Shown here one piece after another: positions 32,756 through 43,648 of a DNA stretch of 64,000 nucleotides. The notes under the pieces are model-generated. The model was not told where the DNA came from. It saw only the letters and a list, made by a program, of their open reading frames with translations, and ran no database searches. The translations under genes and the position numbers were made by a program. Where the stretch lies: contig CAAERQ010000034.1 of NCBI GenBank assembly GCA_900758475.1, positions 17,318 to 81,317 of the forward strand. The letters run 5' to 3'. Source of the DNA: an uncultured Collinsella sp. GTDB taxonomy: Bacteria; Actinomycetota; Coriobacteriia; Coriobacteriales; Coriobacteriaceae. Within the stretch, counting starts at the first letter, position 1; each line of letters begins with the position of its first letter.

Positions 32756-33796
32756 ATGTCTGAGCTCAACCCCGTCCGCATTGCCGTTATCGGCGCCGGC
32801 GCCATGGGCCGCAACCACATCCGCTTTGTCACCGAGGAGCCCGAGGCCGAGCTCGTCGCCATCGCCGACGCCTTTGAGGGCGCCCGCGCCACGGCCGAGG
32901 CCGCCGGCGTGCCGTTTTACAACGATCCCGCCCAGATGATGGACGAGGTCAAGCCCGAGGCCGTCATTATCGCCACCCCCAACGACCTGCACCTGGGCGT
33001 TGCCCGCGAGGCTGTGAAGCGCAACATCGTGCCGCTGGTCGAAAAGCCGATCTCCAACGATCTTGAGGATGCCCAGGCCTTCGCCGCCGAGGCCGAGACC
33101 GCCGGCGTGCCCGTGCTCGTGGGTCAGCACCGTCGCCACAACCCCTTTGTCAACAAGGCCAAGGAGATCATCGAGTCCGGCGAGCTGGGCAAGCTCACCG
33201 TATCGAGCTTCCACTACATGATCTATAAGAACGACGAGTATTTCGATGTCGAGTGGCGCCGCAAGAAGGGTGCCGGCCCGATCCTGGTCAACCTGGTGCA
33301 CGATGTCGACCTGCTCCGCTACCTGCTGGGCGAGCCCGTTGCCGTCCAGGGCATGCAGTCCAGCGCCGCCCGCGGTTTTGAGACCGAGGACTCCGCCGTG
33401 GTCAACGTCCGTTTTGCCGATGGCGCGCTTGCGAGCATGACCATCTCCGACGCCACCGCCAGCCCCTGGAACTGGGAGGCCACCGCTCGCGAGGATCCGC
33501 AGTACCGCCCCTTCGACGCCGACGCCTACTTTATTGGCGGAACCTTGGGTGCCCTTTCGCTGCCCCGCCTGCACCAGTTCTCCTACGACGGAGCCTCCAA
33601 CTGGCACAAGCCGCTGCAGATGGAGATTCCGGCCGTCGACCCGGCGCTGCCGCACAAGATGCAGCTCAAGCACTTTGTGAAGGTCGTTCGCCGCGAGGTC
33701 GAGCCCGTCGTGACCCCCGCCGACAACGTTAAGACGCTCACGCTGCTTAACGCCATCAAGGAGGCCGCCGAGACCGGCCAGCTCGTCGAGCTGTAA
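32756..33796 (+). CDS. Gfo/Idh/MocA family oxidoreductase
   Basis: A 346-residue NAD(P)-dependent sugar or cyclitol dehydrogenase. The Rossmann loop VIGAGAMGRNH is at residues 10-20, the catalytic Lys is in VEKPIS near residue 96, and the conserved HDVDLLRYLLGEP (His/Asp pair) is near residue 182. The family includes inositol and glucose-fructose enzymes; the substrate cannot be told. It is last in the SDR-MFS-dehydrogenase group and is followed by a strong terminator at 33870. Confidence 0.92.
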   Translation: MSELNPVRIAVIGAGAMGRNHIRFVTEEPEAELVAIADAFEGARATAEAAGVPFYNDPAQMMDEVKPEAVIIATPNDLHLGVAREAVKRNIVPLVEKPISNDLEDAQAFAAEAETAGVPVLVGQHRRHNPFVNKAKEIIESGELGKLTVSSFHYMIYKNDEYFDVEWRRKKGAGPILVNLVHDVDLLRYLLGEPVAVQGMQSSAARGFETEDSAVVNVRFADGALASMTISDATASPWNWEATAREDPQYRPFDADAYFIGGTLGALSLPRLHQFSYDGASNWHKPLQMEIPAVDPALPHKMQLKHFVKVVRREVEPVVTPADNVKTLTLLNAIKEAAETGQLVEL

Positions 33797-33869
33797 TGCC
33801 TTAAGAGCGGCCGCGGCAGAAACCCCATGCCGAACCCCTCGGTCCGCCACAAATATGCCCCTCTTCTTT

Positions 33870-33904
33870 GCCCCGCGAGCAGCCTCCTGCCCGCGGGGCT
33901 TTTT
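33870..33904 (+). terminator. Rho-independent terminator after the Gfo/Idh/MocA gene
   Basis: GCCCCGCG (33870-33877) pairs with CGCGGGGC (33892-33899), followed by TTTTT. Confidence 0.9.
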
Positions 33905-33975
33905 GCTACCTTAACGACGATTTTTCTGGGGCGGGGGCTATTTTGCACCTCGGCTTGATTCGTTCGCCACCAAAT

Positions 33976-34115
33976 GGGCCTATCTACTACGTTTAACCGA
34001 TTACCCTCAACCATGCCGAATTTCGCGAAATTAAAACCGCAGGTAGACGGCTTGCCGATTTTCGGAAAACCGGGGGATGGTCGACCCATACGGTTCAAAC
34101 GTAGTAGATAGGCCC
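33976..34115. repeat. 140-bp element with TATCTACTACGTTT inverted ends, copy 1
   Basis: GGGCCTATCTACTACGTTT (33976-33994) is perfectly complementary to 34097-34115. The interior includes a 37-bp core (about 34033-34069, starting AAAACCGCAGGTAGACGG). A second copy with the core inverted is at 60017-60154. No coding potential is seen. Confidence 0.8.
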
Positions 34116-34207
34116 CTTTCGTGGCGCAACCCCAAAACAGTCTTTTGGGACGGGTGGTATCCTTGGTAGCCCTGTGCTGCAAACGCACCTTAAACGCAAG
34201 GAGTCCC

Positions 34208-36355
<2,148 letters not shown>

Positions 36356-36387
36356 ACCGCCAAAGCAAGGGTCCCCCCGGTAGCGAC

Positions 36388-36556
36388 GTGCAAAATCGCG
36401 AGTATTCTGCAAATTCCGCCGTTCCGGATGCCCCTCAGAGGCGAAAAAGCAAAAACAGCCCCCGTTTTAGCGTCGTCAGAGCCAAAACGGGGGCTGTTCC
36501 GTGCTTTATCTAGCTGGTAAAAGCCTTTACCTTGCTGAATACTCTCAATTTTGCAC
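36388..36556. repeat. 169-bp element with GTGCA...GAGTATTC inverted ends, copy 1
   Basis: The left end 36388-36410 (GTGCAAAAT, then GAGTATTC, then TGC) and the right end 36534-36556 are complementary at 20 of 23 positions. A similar pair bounds 63675-63875. The interiors differ; this one contains the terminator at 36455-36497. Confidence 0.7.
36455..36497 (-). terminator. Strong hairpin between tex and the transaldolase gene
   Basis: ACAGCCCCCGTTTT pairs with AAAACGGGGGCTGT (36484-36497). On the minus strand it is followed by a T-rich stretch, so it fits termination of the aldolase transcript. It may also serve tex. Confidence 0.75.
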
Positions 36557-36581
36557 GGCGCAGGCGGGGGTACCTTTGCCC

Positions 36582-36757
36582 ACGGCAGGATATGGAAACC
36601 AATCACCAACCTACTGGCAAGTTCGTGTCGGCAGCCCCGGCCTTTCCTTTGCCTGGCGCGACCCTCGCGAAGCGAGTGAGCGATAGAGGAAAGGAAAGGC
36701 CGGGGCGAACAACCCTCGGAGCAGCCAGTGCTCACGTTACGGCAGGATATGGAAACC
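36582..36757. repeat. 19-bp direct repeats flanking a 16-bp-stem hairpin at the 3' end of talC
   Basis: ACGGCAGGATATGGAAACC occurs at 36582-36600 and again at 36739-36757, where it encodes the last residues of the aldolase. Between them lies a hairpin with perfect 16-bp arms, CCCCGGCCTTTCCTTT (36635-36650) and its complement (36690-36705). The pattern suggests insertion of a hairpin element with duplication of its target. Confidence 0.65.
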
Positions 36758-37441
36758 GAGTGCCGCGATATCTTTGGCAAAGCCGCGGACGGTGTCGAGC
36801 GAGACCTCGTACGGGTCGCGACCGATGTTCTTGCGCTTGGCCAGGATGCTGTTGGGCACCGTGATGATCTGGCAACCGCAGGCCTCGGCCTGGTAAATGT
36901 TGATAAGCTCACGCGTGGACGCCCACAGGACCTCGCAGTTGGGCTTAGCGGCGGCCTTCTTGACCGACTCCGTCACAAACGGAATGGGGTCGACGCCGGT
37001 GTCGGCGATACGGCCGGCAAAGAGCGAGATGATGGACGGCGTCTCGGCGTCAACGGCCTCGACCATCTCGTCGACCTGCTCGGGCGTAAAGATAGTGGTG
37101 ACGTTGACCTTGATGCCATCGGCCGAAAGCTTGCGGACCAGCTCGGCGGTGGACTCGCCCTTGGTGGTCACGCACGGAATCTTGACGTAGACGTTGTCGG
37201 CCCAGGTAGCGATCTCGCGGGCCTCGACCTCCATGGTCTCGACGTCATCGGCAAAGACCTCAAACGAGACGGACACATCGGTGATGTGGGCCAGGACCTC
37301 CTTGGCAAACGCGCGGTAATCCGTCACGCCGCCCTTCTTCATAAGGGACGGGTTGGTCGTGAAACCCTGAACGTTGCCGTTCTCGTACATGTCGAGCATG
37401 CCCTCGAGGTTTGCACCGTCAGCGAACACCTTGATTGCCAT
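36737..37441 (-). CDS. Transaldolase / fructose-6-phosphate aldolase-like protein
   Basis: A 234-residue class I aldolase of the short transaldolase group. It has FADGANLEGM at the N-terminus (Asp of the active site), GFTTNPSLMKK (strand 2), the Schiff-base Lys in YVKIPC near residue 88, and VTTIFTPEQV. Short members act as fructose-6-phosphate aldolases or as transaldolases. The sequence GFTTNPSL is shared by both, so the reaction is left open. ATG 37441 has AAAGGAA upstream. The stop codon lies within the right-hand direct repeat of a hairpin element. Confidence 0.9.
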   Translation of the reverse strand: MAIKVFADGANLEGMLDMYENGNVQGFTTNPSLMKKGGVTDYRAFAKEVLAHITDVSVSFEVFADDVETMEVEAREIATWADNVYVKIPCVTTKGESTAELVRKLSADGIKVNVTTIFTPEQVDEMVEAVDAETPSIISLFAGRIADTGVDPIPFVTESVKKAAAKPNCEVLWASTRELINIYQAEACGCQIITVPNSILAKRKNIGRDPYEVSLDTVRGFAKDIAALGFHILP

Positions 37442-37634
37442 CTGCCTGATTCCTTTCGTTTGCACACGGCCGGTAAGCTGCTAAACACTTTACCTATGTT
37501 TATCAAGGCGTGAGCTGCGGGTTTTTATCTTCTCGGCGAACGGTATAAACACCTCAGTGTTTGGATTGATAAATCGATTGAGCATGCAAACGCAAAGAGT
37601 CACAGTTTGAGCAAACGCCAGAACGCGGGATTCA

Positions 37635-38462
37635 TTAGATGAGGCCGAAATGCTGCATCGCTGTGACGGTGCCGTCGTGTGCGACATCGTCGGTCACGTA
37701 GTCGGCGACCGCCTTGACCTCGGGCATGGCGTTGCCCATGGCGACAGCCGTCTCGACGGCAGCGAGCATGCCCAGGTCGTTGCCCGAATCGCCAAAGCCA
37801 AAGGTGCGCGCATTTCCCTCGCGGCCCAGATACGCCAGCGCTCGCGCCACGCCCACGCCCTTGTCGATGCCCTTGGGGCTCAGCTCTCGATTCCGACCAC
37901 CGGTGTTGCACAGCTCAAACTCGCGATCGATAAAGCCGTCGTCGTTGGCTACGCGAGCCAAACTGGGCACATCGAGGCACACCTTGCCTACGCGCAGACG
38001 GCCGTCGACGCGCATTTCCTCGGCGCTGTGCACCACAGAAGTGCCGATCAGAGACGACTGCTCAACACCCGCGGGTTCCAGGGCAAAAGTAGCCACGTTG
38101 GTCTCGAAAAAGGCCTCAATCCCTGCCGCGGCCATACGACGCGCGAGCTCCTCGACAACATCCTCGTCAAAGCAGTCCTCATGCACCACGCGGCCCTCGA
38201 CCTCGAGCGTCGCTCCCGCCATGGCAACGACACCCGCAGGCTCCAAAGCGCGCAGACCATCGGCAATTAGCCACAGGGGACGACCCGTGCAGATAAATGC
38301 CTGGTGACCCGCATTGCGCAGACGACCAAATGCATCGACAACAGCCTTCGACGGATGGACTGCATTGAAGTCCTTATCGGTCATATCGTCGGGATCGAAC
38401 GACGTCAGCGTGCCGTCCACGTCAAAAAAGAGCACAGCGGATTCGGGGCACGCATCAATCAT
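37635..38462 (-). CDS. HAD-superfamily hydrolase, Cof-type
   Basis: A 275-residue phosphatase. Motif I is FFDVDGTL (residues 12-19, two Asp nucleophile/acid), motif II is FICTGRP, motif III Lys lies in SPKGIDKGVG, and motif IV is FGFGDSGNDLGML. The type IIB cap sits between motifs II and III. Members dephosphorylate sugar phosphates or pyridoxal and flavin phosphates; the substrate is unknown. A GAAAGGAA site precedes ATG 38462. It is divergent from rlmKL with only a 75-bp gap. Confidence 0.93.
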   Translation of the reverse strand: MIDACPESAVLFFDVDGTLTSFDPDDMTDKDFNAVHPSKAVVDAFGRLRNAGHQAFICTGRPLWLIADGLRALEPAGVVAMAGATLEVEGRVVHEDCFDEDVVEELARRMAAAGIEAFFETNVATFALEPAGVEQSSLIGTSVVHSAEEMRVDGRLRVGKVCLDVPSLARVANDDGFIDREFELCNTGGRNRELSPKGIDKGVGVARALAYLGREGNARTFGFGDSGNDLGMLAAVETAVAMGNAMPEVKAVADYVTDDVAHDGTVTAMQHFGLI

Positions 38463-38537
38463 ATGGGTTCCTTTCGGGGGCGAGAGTAAACGAAGTATCC
38501 ATCATATAATGGAGCGACGCAACCAGAGAGGTCACCC

Positions 38538-41096
38538 ATGGAATTTTACGCAAGCTGCCCCGAGGGCTTTGAGTCCGCACTCGCCGATGAGCTTAAACGC
38601 CTCGGGCTTTCGCATGTTCGCCGGCTGAAGGGCCGCGCTACGTTTGAGGGCGAGCTCGAAGAAGGCTATCGCGCCTGTCTGTGGTCGCGCCTGGCGAGCC
38701 GCGTGTTCGTGGTACTCGGGCGCTTTGAGGCGCAGGATGCCGATGAACTGTACGATAGCGTTTACGGCATCGCCTGGGAGAGCATCGTCCGCCCCGGCGC
38801 CACCATCGCCATCACCGCCCGCGGCGTGACCGAGCAGCTGCGCAACACGCGCTTCTCGGCCCTGCGCGCCAAGGACGCGCTGTGCGACCGTCTGGCCGAG
38901 ACCACGGGCCGTCGCGCCGACGTCGATGCCGCCGACCCCGATGTTCACCTACTGCTTTCGCTGCGCCAGCGCCGCGCGAGCATAAGCCTGGACCTTTCGG
39001 GCGATCCGCTGTTCAAGCGCCTGCCGTCCGCGGCGACCCGTGCCGGCGAGGGCGCGCACGTGTTGCGCCCCGACTACGCCGCCCTGGTGCTGGCGCAGGT
39101 CAGCTGGACCGCACTGTGCGAGCGCGAGCTGACGGCCGACGATTACGAGAACGAAGCCCTGCCCACGCTGGTCGACGCCTCGTGCGCCGGCGGCGGTCTG
39201 CTGCTGGAAGCCGTGAACATTCTGACTGACCGCGCCCCGGGTTTTGCACGCGAGCGCTGGGGTTTTGAGGGCTGGCAGCTGCACGACGCCGCTCTGTGGG
39301 AGCAGCTGCTTGCCGAGGCGCGCAAGCGCGAGACCGCAGCGCGCGAGCGCCAGGCGCGTATCGTTGCCGTAGACATCAACCCCGCTGCCCGAAAGACCGC
39401 CGAGCGCATGGTCAAGTGCGCCGGCTACAAGCGCTTTGTCGATTTTTGCGCCGCCAAGTCCGCCACCGTGCTGGACCATGCGGGCGCCGTCGCCGGCGCC
39501 GCCGTGGTCGCAGACATCACCGAGACCCCGCTTTCGCTCATGCACGACGCCATGACGTTGATCGGCGAGCTGCGCCGCGCGCCCGAGCTCGCTTCGGCAC
39601 CGGTCGCCGCGCTCACCCGCGATGGCCTTATGGCCCGCGCGCTCCATGCCGAGCCCGCGCGCTCCATCGCCGTCATGCCCAATAACGAAGAGGCAACTAT
39701 TGAGGTTTGGTCCTCGCTCGACCACGCCGCCGCGGCATTTGAAGCTGCGACCAGTGCAGATGCCGAGGAGCAGGCCGCAGACGCTCATGACGAAGCCGCC
39801 GATACTCCCATGCCCGAACCTGCTGCCACGCTCGACCTGGGCGACGGCAAGCCGCTGCCCGTGCTCATCCCGGAGTCCGAGCAGTTCGCCAACCGCCTGC
39901 GTAAGAACGCCCGTCTGCGTCGCAAGTGGGCAAAGCGCGAGGGCGTGAGCTGCTACCGCGTCTATGATGCCGACCTACCCGACTACTCCGCCGCCATCGA
40001 CCTGTACGAGGGCTGCCCGCAGACGCCGGGCCGCTGGCTCGTCATCGCCGAATACGCCGCACCCAAGACCATCGATCCCGCGCTGGCCCAGGCCCGCATG
40101 CTCGACATCTTGGCCATCGCACCGCGCATCCTGGATGTTCCGGCCGAGCATGTGCACGCCAAGGCCCGCATGCGTTCGCGCGGCGGCTCGCAGTACGGCA
40201 AGCAGGGCGCCGGCAAGGGCGGCTCGGGCGAGCGCGCCAACATCGCGCGCCGTCGCCTGCCGCTCATCGAAGAGGGCGGCCTTACCTTTGCCGTCAACTT
40301 TGACGACTATTTGGACGTGGGCATCTTCCTAGACCACCGCGTCACCCGCAACCTGGTGCGCGAGCACGCCAAACAGGCGCGCCGCTTCCTCAATCTGTTC
40401 GCCTACACCGGTACCGCCACCTGCTATGCGGCGGACGGCGGCGTCGAGGAGACTGTGACGGTTGACCTTTCCAACACCTACCTGGACTGGGCCGAGCGCA
40501 ACATGCGTCAGAACGGCTTTGTGGGGCCGCAGCATCACTTTGTGCGCGATGACGTGCTCGCCTGGATTCGCGACCAGCGCCAGACGCGCAACCGCTGGGA
40601 CCTGATTTTTGTCGACCCGCCCACGTTTTCGAACTCGTCCAAGATGGGCCGCCGCACCTGGGATGTCCAGCGCGACCATGTTGAGCTTTTGGCCGGCGTA
40701 TCGCGCCTGCTCGCACAGGGCGGACATGCCATCTTTAGCTGCAACCTGCGCGGCTTCCGCCCCGAGACGCGCAAGCTCGCACGCGCGGGCGTCGTACTGG
40801 AGGACATTACGGCGCAGACCATCCCCGAGGATTTCGCACGCAACCAGAAGGTGCACCATTGCTATATCGTGCGCCGACTGCCCATCGAGGATGCCATGGC
40901 CGAAGTCGGCTTTAGCGCCGAGGAAATTGCCGAGCGAACCGAGGAGCTGCGCAACCCCGAAGCCCGCAAGCCTCGCGCAACGGCGCCCGCGCACGCACAG
41001 GCCGGCAACGGCAAGTCCAACTTTGCCGGCAAACCCTCCCCCGCCGGCAAGCCCAAAAAGAAGAAGTTCTACGCCAGCAAGCCCAAGGGGAAATAA
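38538..41096 (+). CDS. rlmKL: RlmKL-type bifunctional 23S rRNA methyltransferase with degenerate N-terminal half
   Basis: An 852-residue protein with a THUMP domain (residues 45-155), an RlmL-like domain, an acidic linker (about 400-435) and an RlmK-like C-terminal methyltransferase. The RlmK half is intact: DVGIFLDHRVTRNLV, NLFAYTGTATCYAA and the catalytic DLIFVDPPTF. In the RlmL half the SAM loop reads DASCAGGG at 213-220 where active enzymes have DPMCGSGT. The NPPYGERL motif expected about 100 residues later is not recognisable (VVADITETPL). So the enzyme probably does only the m7G reaction of RlmK. The C-terminus is a basic, Lys-rich tail. AGAGAGG precedes the ATG. Confidence 0.92.
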   Translation: MEFYASCPEGFESALADELKRLGLSHVRRLKGRATFEGELEEGYRACLWSRLASRVFVVLGRFEAQDADELYDSVYGIAWESIVRPGATIAITARGVTEQLRNTRFSALRAKDALCDRLAETTGRRADVDAADPDVHLLLSLRQRRASISLDLSGDPLFKRLPSAATRAGEGAHVLRPDYAALVLAQVSWTALCERELTADDYENEALPTLVDASCAGGGLLLEAVNILTDRAPGFARERWGFEGWQLHDAALWEQLLAEARKRETAARERQARIVAVDINPAARKTAERMVKCAGYKRFVDFCAAKSATVLDHAGAVAGAAVVADITETPLSLMHDAMTLIGELRRAPELASAPVAALTRDGLMARALHAEPARSIAVMPNNEEATIEVWSSLDHAAAAFEAATSADAEEQAADAHDEAADTPMPEPAATLDLGDGKPLPVLIPESEQFANRLRKNARLRRKWAKREGVSCYRVYDADLPDYSAAIDLYEGCPQTPGRWLVIAEYAAPKTIDPALAQARMLDILAIAPRILDVPAEHVHAKARMRSRGGSQYGKQGAGKGGSGERANIARRRLPLIEEGGLTFAVNFDDYLDVGIFLDHRVTRNLVREHAKQARRFLNLFAYTGTATCYAADGGVEETVTVDLSNTYLDWAERNMRQNGFVGPQHHFVRDDVLAWIRDQRQTRNRWDLIFVDPPTFSNSSKMGRRTWDVQRDHVELLAGVSRLLAQGGHAIFSCNLRGFRPETRKLARAGVVLEDITAQTIPEDFARNQKVHHCYIVRRLPIEDAMAEVGFSAEEIAERTEELRNPEARKPRATAPAHAQAGNGKSNFAGKPSPAGKPKKKKFYASKPKGK

Positions 41097-41100
41097 ACAA

Positions 41101-41167
41101 AGTTGCGGTGGAATAGTTCCTAAAAATGCCTGGCAAAGGCCCAAACAGGAACTATTTCACCGCAACT
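41101..41167. repeat. GTTGCGGTGGAATA inverted repeat (family P2), copy 2
   Basis: AGTTGCGGTGGAATAGTTCC (41101-41120) and the right arm 41148-41167 are complementary at 19 of 20 positions. It lies between the convergent rlmKL and kdpE genes and may end transcription of both. Confidence 0.85.
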
Positions 41168-41191
41168 CATATTGGGATGGTGGTTGGCGAT

Positions 41192-41905
41192 CTAGCCTTG
41201 GGTGACCAGGCGGTAACCGATACCCACGTGCGTTTGGATATAGCGCGGATGCGCGGGGTCGGACTCGATCTTCTTGCGCAGCGTGCCCATAAAGACACGC
41301 AGGCTCGCCAGGTCGCTCTTAGTTGCCGTGCCCCAAATCTCGTGCAGGATAAACTGGTGCGTCAGCACCTTGTCGGCGTTATGCGCCAGCAGGCACAGGA
41401 GCTTATACTCGATTGGCGTCAGATGCAGCTCCTCGCCATCCATCGTGGCGATGCCGGCGTCAAAATCGATATGCAGCTCACCGGTATCAAACGAACCCTC
41501 AGAGACAACGCCGCCCGTCTGCGCATACGAAAGACGCCTGAGCGTCGTGCGAATGCGCGCGAGCAGCTCCTCGACCGAAAACGGCTTGGTCAGGTAGTCG
41601 TCGGCGCCGGCATCGAGCGCGCGGATCTTGTCCGCATCCTCGCTGCGCGCCGAGACCACAATGATCGGCATGCCCGACCATGTGCGCACCGACTCCACCA
41701 CCTTGACGCCGTCCATATCGGGCAGGCCCAAATCGAGAAGCACGATGCTCGGCGTCTGCGATGAGGCGGCGGCGATGGCGGCATGGGCGGTCTCCACGGC
41801 CATATGGCGCAAGCCGTGCGCCTCGAGCGCGGCAACGATTAAGTTGCGAACAGCTGGGTCGTCCTCAACGACCAAGATGAGCGGTTTTACGGCAGAGTTC
41901 GGCAC
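41192..41905 (-). CDS. KdpE-like response regulator (OmpR/PhoB family)
   Basis: A 237-residue response regulator. The receiver has LVVEDD near residue 10, the phospho-acceptor Asp in IVLLDLGLPDMDG, and the Lys in YLTKPF. The winged-helix output domain has LTPIEYKLLCLLAHNADKVLTHQFILHEIWG. Sequence is closest to KdpE. GTG 41905 is chosen because AAGGAG lies 8 bases upstream and inside the kdpD stop region; the upstream in-frame ATG would overlap the kinase gene by 77 bp. It starts 4 bp after the kinase stop, so the pair is coupled. No kdpFABC genes are present, but a Kup transporter is close. Confidence 0.92.
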   Translation of the reverse strand: MPNSAVKPLILVVEDDPAVRNLIVAALEAHGLRHMAVETAHAAIAAASSQTPSIVLLDLGLPDMDGVKVVESVRTWSGMPIIVVSARSEDADKIRALDAGADDYLTKPFSVEELLARIRTTLRRLSYAQTGGVVSEGSFDTGELHIDFDAGIATMDGEELHLTPIEYKLLCLLAHNADKVLTHQFILHEIWGTATKSDLASLRVFMGTLRKKIESDPAHPRYIQTHVGIGYRLVTQG

Positions 41906-41909
41906 GGCG

Positions 41910-43535
41910 CTACTCCTTATCAAACGAAACGTCAGCGACGGGAAGCTCAATCGTAAAGACCGAGCCGTGCGGGTCCGCCGCGGCAACCTCTATGCTACCG
42001 CCATGCGCTAACGCAATGGAGCGGCAGAGCGAAAGTCCCAGACCCACGCTGCGATGGCTGTCGGCAAGACCGTGGTTGGCGGTGTAGAACGACTCAAAGA
42101 TTCGCTCGCGGTCCTCGGGCGCAATGCCCGGGCCGTCATCGGCCACCGAGCACGCCACGCACCCATCGTCGACACTAATCGAGATCATGATATGCGAGCC
42201 TGCGGGCGTATAGGTGATGGCATTGTTCACCAGATTGACCACCAGCTGCACCATCAGGCGCGCATCGACGTTGACGAGCGCCGGTTCATCGCACGCCACC
42301 ACCTTAAGGTCGTGCTCGCGCACGGCCGGATTTACGTGGCGCAGTGCCTCCTCGACGATATCGTCCATGAGCTCGAGCGTAGTCGACAGATGCATGCCGC
42401 CGCCCTCGAGCTTGGTGATGGCGAGCAGGTTCTCGACAGTGGCGTTGAGCCACAGCGCATCCGAGCGAATGGATAGAAGCAGGCCGCGGCGCGTCTGGGC
42501 ATCGAGCACCGCGGTGCCGGTCGAGCCCTGGTCGAGCAGCACGTCGGCATTGCCCGAAATACTGGTGAGCGGCGTGCGCAAATCGTGCGAGATGGAGCGC
42601 AGCAGGTTGGCGCGCAGCTGTTCGTTTTTGGCGAGTACCGCCGCCTCCTCGCGGGCCTCCATGGCGCGGGCGCGGTCGAGCGCCAGCTCGCCTTCGCTCA
42701 CGATGGCATCGGCAAGTGTCCGTTCCTCATGCGTCAGCACGTCGGGCTCGGCAACGATAGCCAGCACGCCCACCACCGAGGCGGGGTCGCCCGAGCGCAC
42801 GAAGCCGTCGCCCGTGCGAACCGTCAGGTAGATGCCATAAAACGCCGAACCGCCAAACGTGGCGTCGAGCGGCGTTCCCACGTAGGCGGACGCCGAGAGC
42901 CTCGGCGGCATCTGCGGCGCCAGCTCGTGCACCGGGGCGGCATCGCCCACGGCCGTGTACGTCGCACGCGGCAGCAGGTCATCGCCCTCGGCGTCGGCGC
43001 TGTACCACACAACCGGACAGCCCGAAAGACGCGCCAGCTGCGTGGCCATGGCGTGAACGATCTGATGCTGATCGGCGCACCGCTGCAGCATGCGGTTGGT
43101 CTCGAGCACCATATGCGTGCGGCGGTCGCTGGCGGCAGCCTGTGCCAAGGCGCGGCGCAGGGCCAACGCAATCGAGCTCGACACAAGCGAAACCACGAAC
43201 ATGATGAAGAACATGCCGGGATAGCCGCGGTCGATAAGCGACAGCGAGTAGCGCGGGTCGACAAACAAAAAGTTGTAGAGCGCCACGGCGGCAGCCGAGC
43301 TCAGCAAGCAATACAGGCGACTCCAGGTAAAGAATGCGCACAGCTGAACGGCGAACACATAGACGATCATGATGCTCGGCGCGAGACCCGGATGGTCGAG
43401 CAGCGCGCCCACAATCGTCGCCGCGACCAGCAGCCCCACCGATACGCAGGCGTCATACAGAGGAGTGCGGCGCGTCAGCGTTGTGCGCCGCCACCAAAAG
43501 CTATCGGCAATATCGCCGTCCGTACGGACGTCCAT
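41910..43535 (-). CDS. KdpD-like sensor histidine kinase lacking the N-terminal KdpD/USP domains
   Basis: A 541-residue kinase. Residues about 28-130 are the four-helix DUF4118 membrane domain of KdpD, followed by a GAF-like region (150-290), the phospho-acceptor motif SISHDLRTPL near residue 313, and an ATPase domain with NLVNNAITYTP, DDGPGI and GLGLSLC. The cytoplasmic KdpD and UspA domains that make up the first 390 residues of E. coli KdpD are absent. Input must therefore come from the membrane or GAF regions. It is cotranscribed with kdpE. Confidence 0.92.
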   Translation of the reverse strand: MDVRTDGDIADSFWWRRTTLTRRTPLYDACVSVGLLVAATIVGALLDHPGLAPSIMIVYVFAVQLCAFFTWSRLYCLLSSAAAVALYNFLFVDPRYSLSLIDRGYPGMFFIMFVVSLVSSSIALALRRALAQAAASDRRTHMVLETNRMLQRCADQHQIVHAMATQLARLSGCPVVWYSADAEGDDLLPRATYTAVGDAAPVHELAPQMPPRLSASAYVGTPLDATFGGSAFYGIYLTVRTGDGFVRSGDPASVVGVLAIVAEPDVLTHEERTLADAIVSEGELALDRARAMEAREEAAVLAKNEQLRANLLRSISHDLRTPLTSISGNADVLLDQGSTGTAVLDAQTRRGLLLSIRSDALWLNATVENLLAITKLEGGGMHLSTTLELMDDIVEEALRHVNPAVREHDLKVVACDEPALVNVDARLMVQLVVNLVNNAITYTPAGSHIMISISVDDGCVACSVADDGPGIAPEDRERIFESFYTANHGLADSHRSVGLGLSLCRSIALAHGGSIEVAAADPHGSVFTIELPVADVSFDKE

Positions 43536-43565
43536 CAGCGTCCCGCCCCTCTCTCAAAAACAAAA

Positions 43566-43600
43566 ACCACCACAAAGGGGACAGGCACCTTTGTGGTGGT
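43566..43600. repeat. CAAAGGGGACAG palindrome (P1-like variant)
   Basis: ACCACCACAAAGG and CCTTTGTGGTGGT pair perfectly. An extra CTTGTGGTGGTT follows at about 43605-43617. The position between the small membrane protein gene and kdpD suggests termination or attenuation. Confidence 0.7.
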
Positions 43601-43648
43601 TTCCCCTTGTGGTGGTTCTAAGTGTAAAGCCTTTGCGACCTGCGGTCG

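Noticed and set aside
30317..33850. An open frame of 1177 codons on the minus strand opposite the SDR, MFS and Gfo/Idh/MocA genes
   Set aside because: It is a product of the GC-rich third-position codon use of the real genes. It reads as low-complexity Gly/Val/Asp-rich sequence, spans three clear genes and has no ribosome site.
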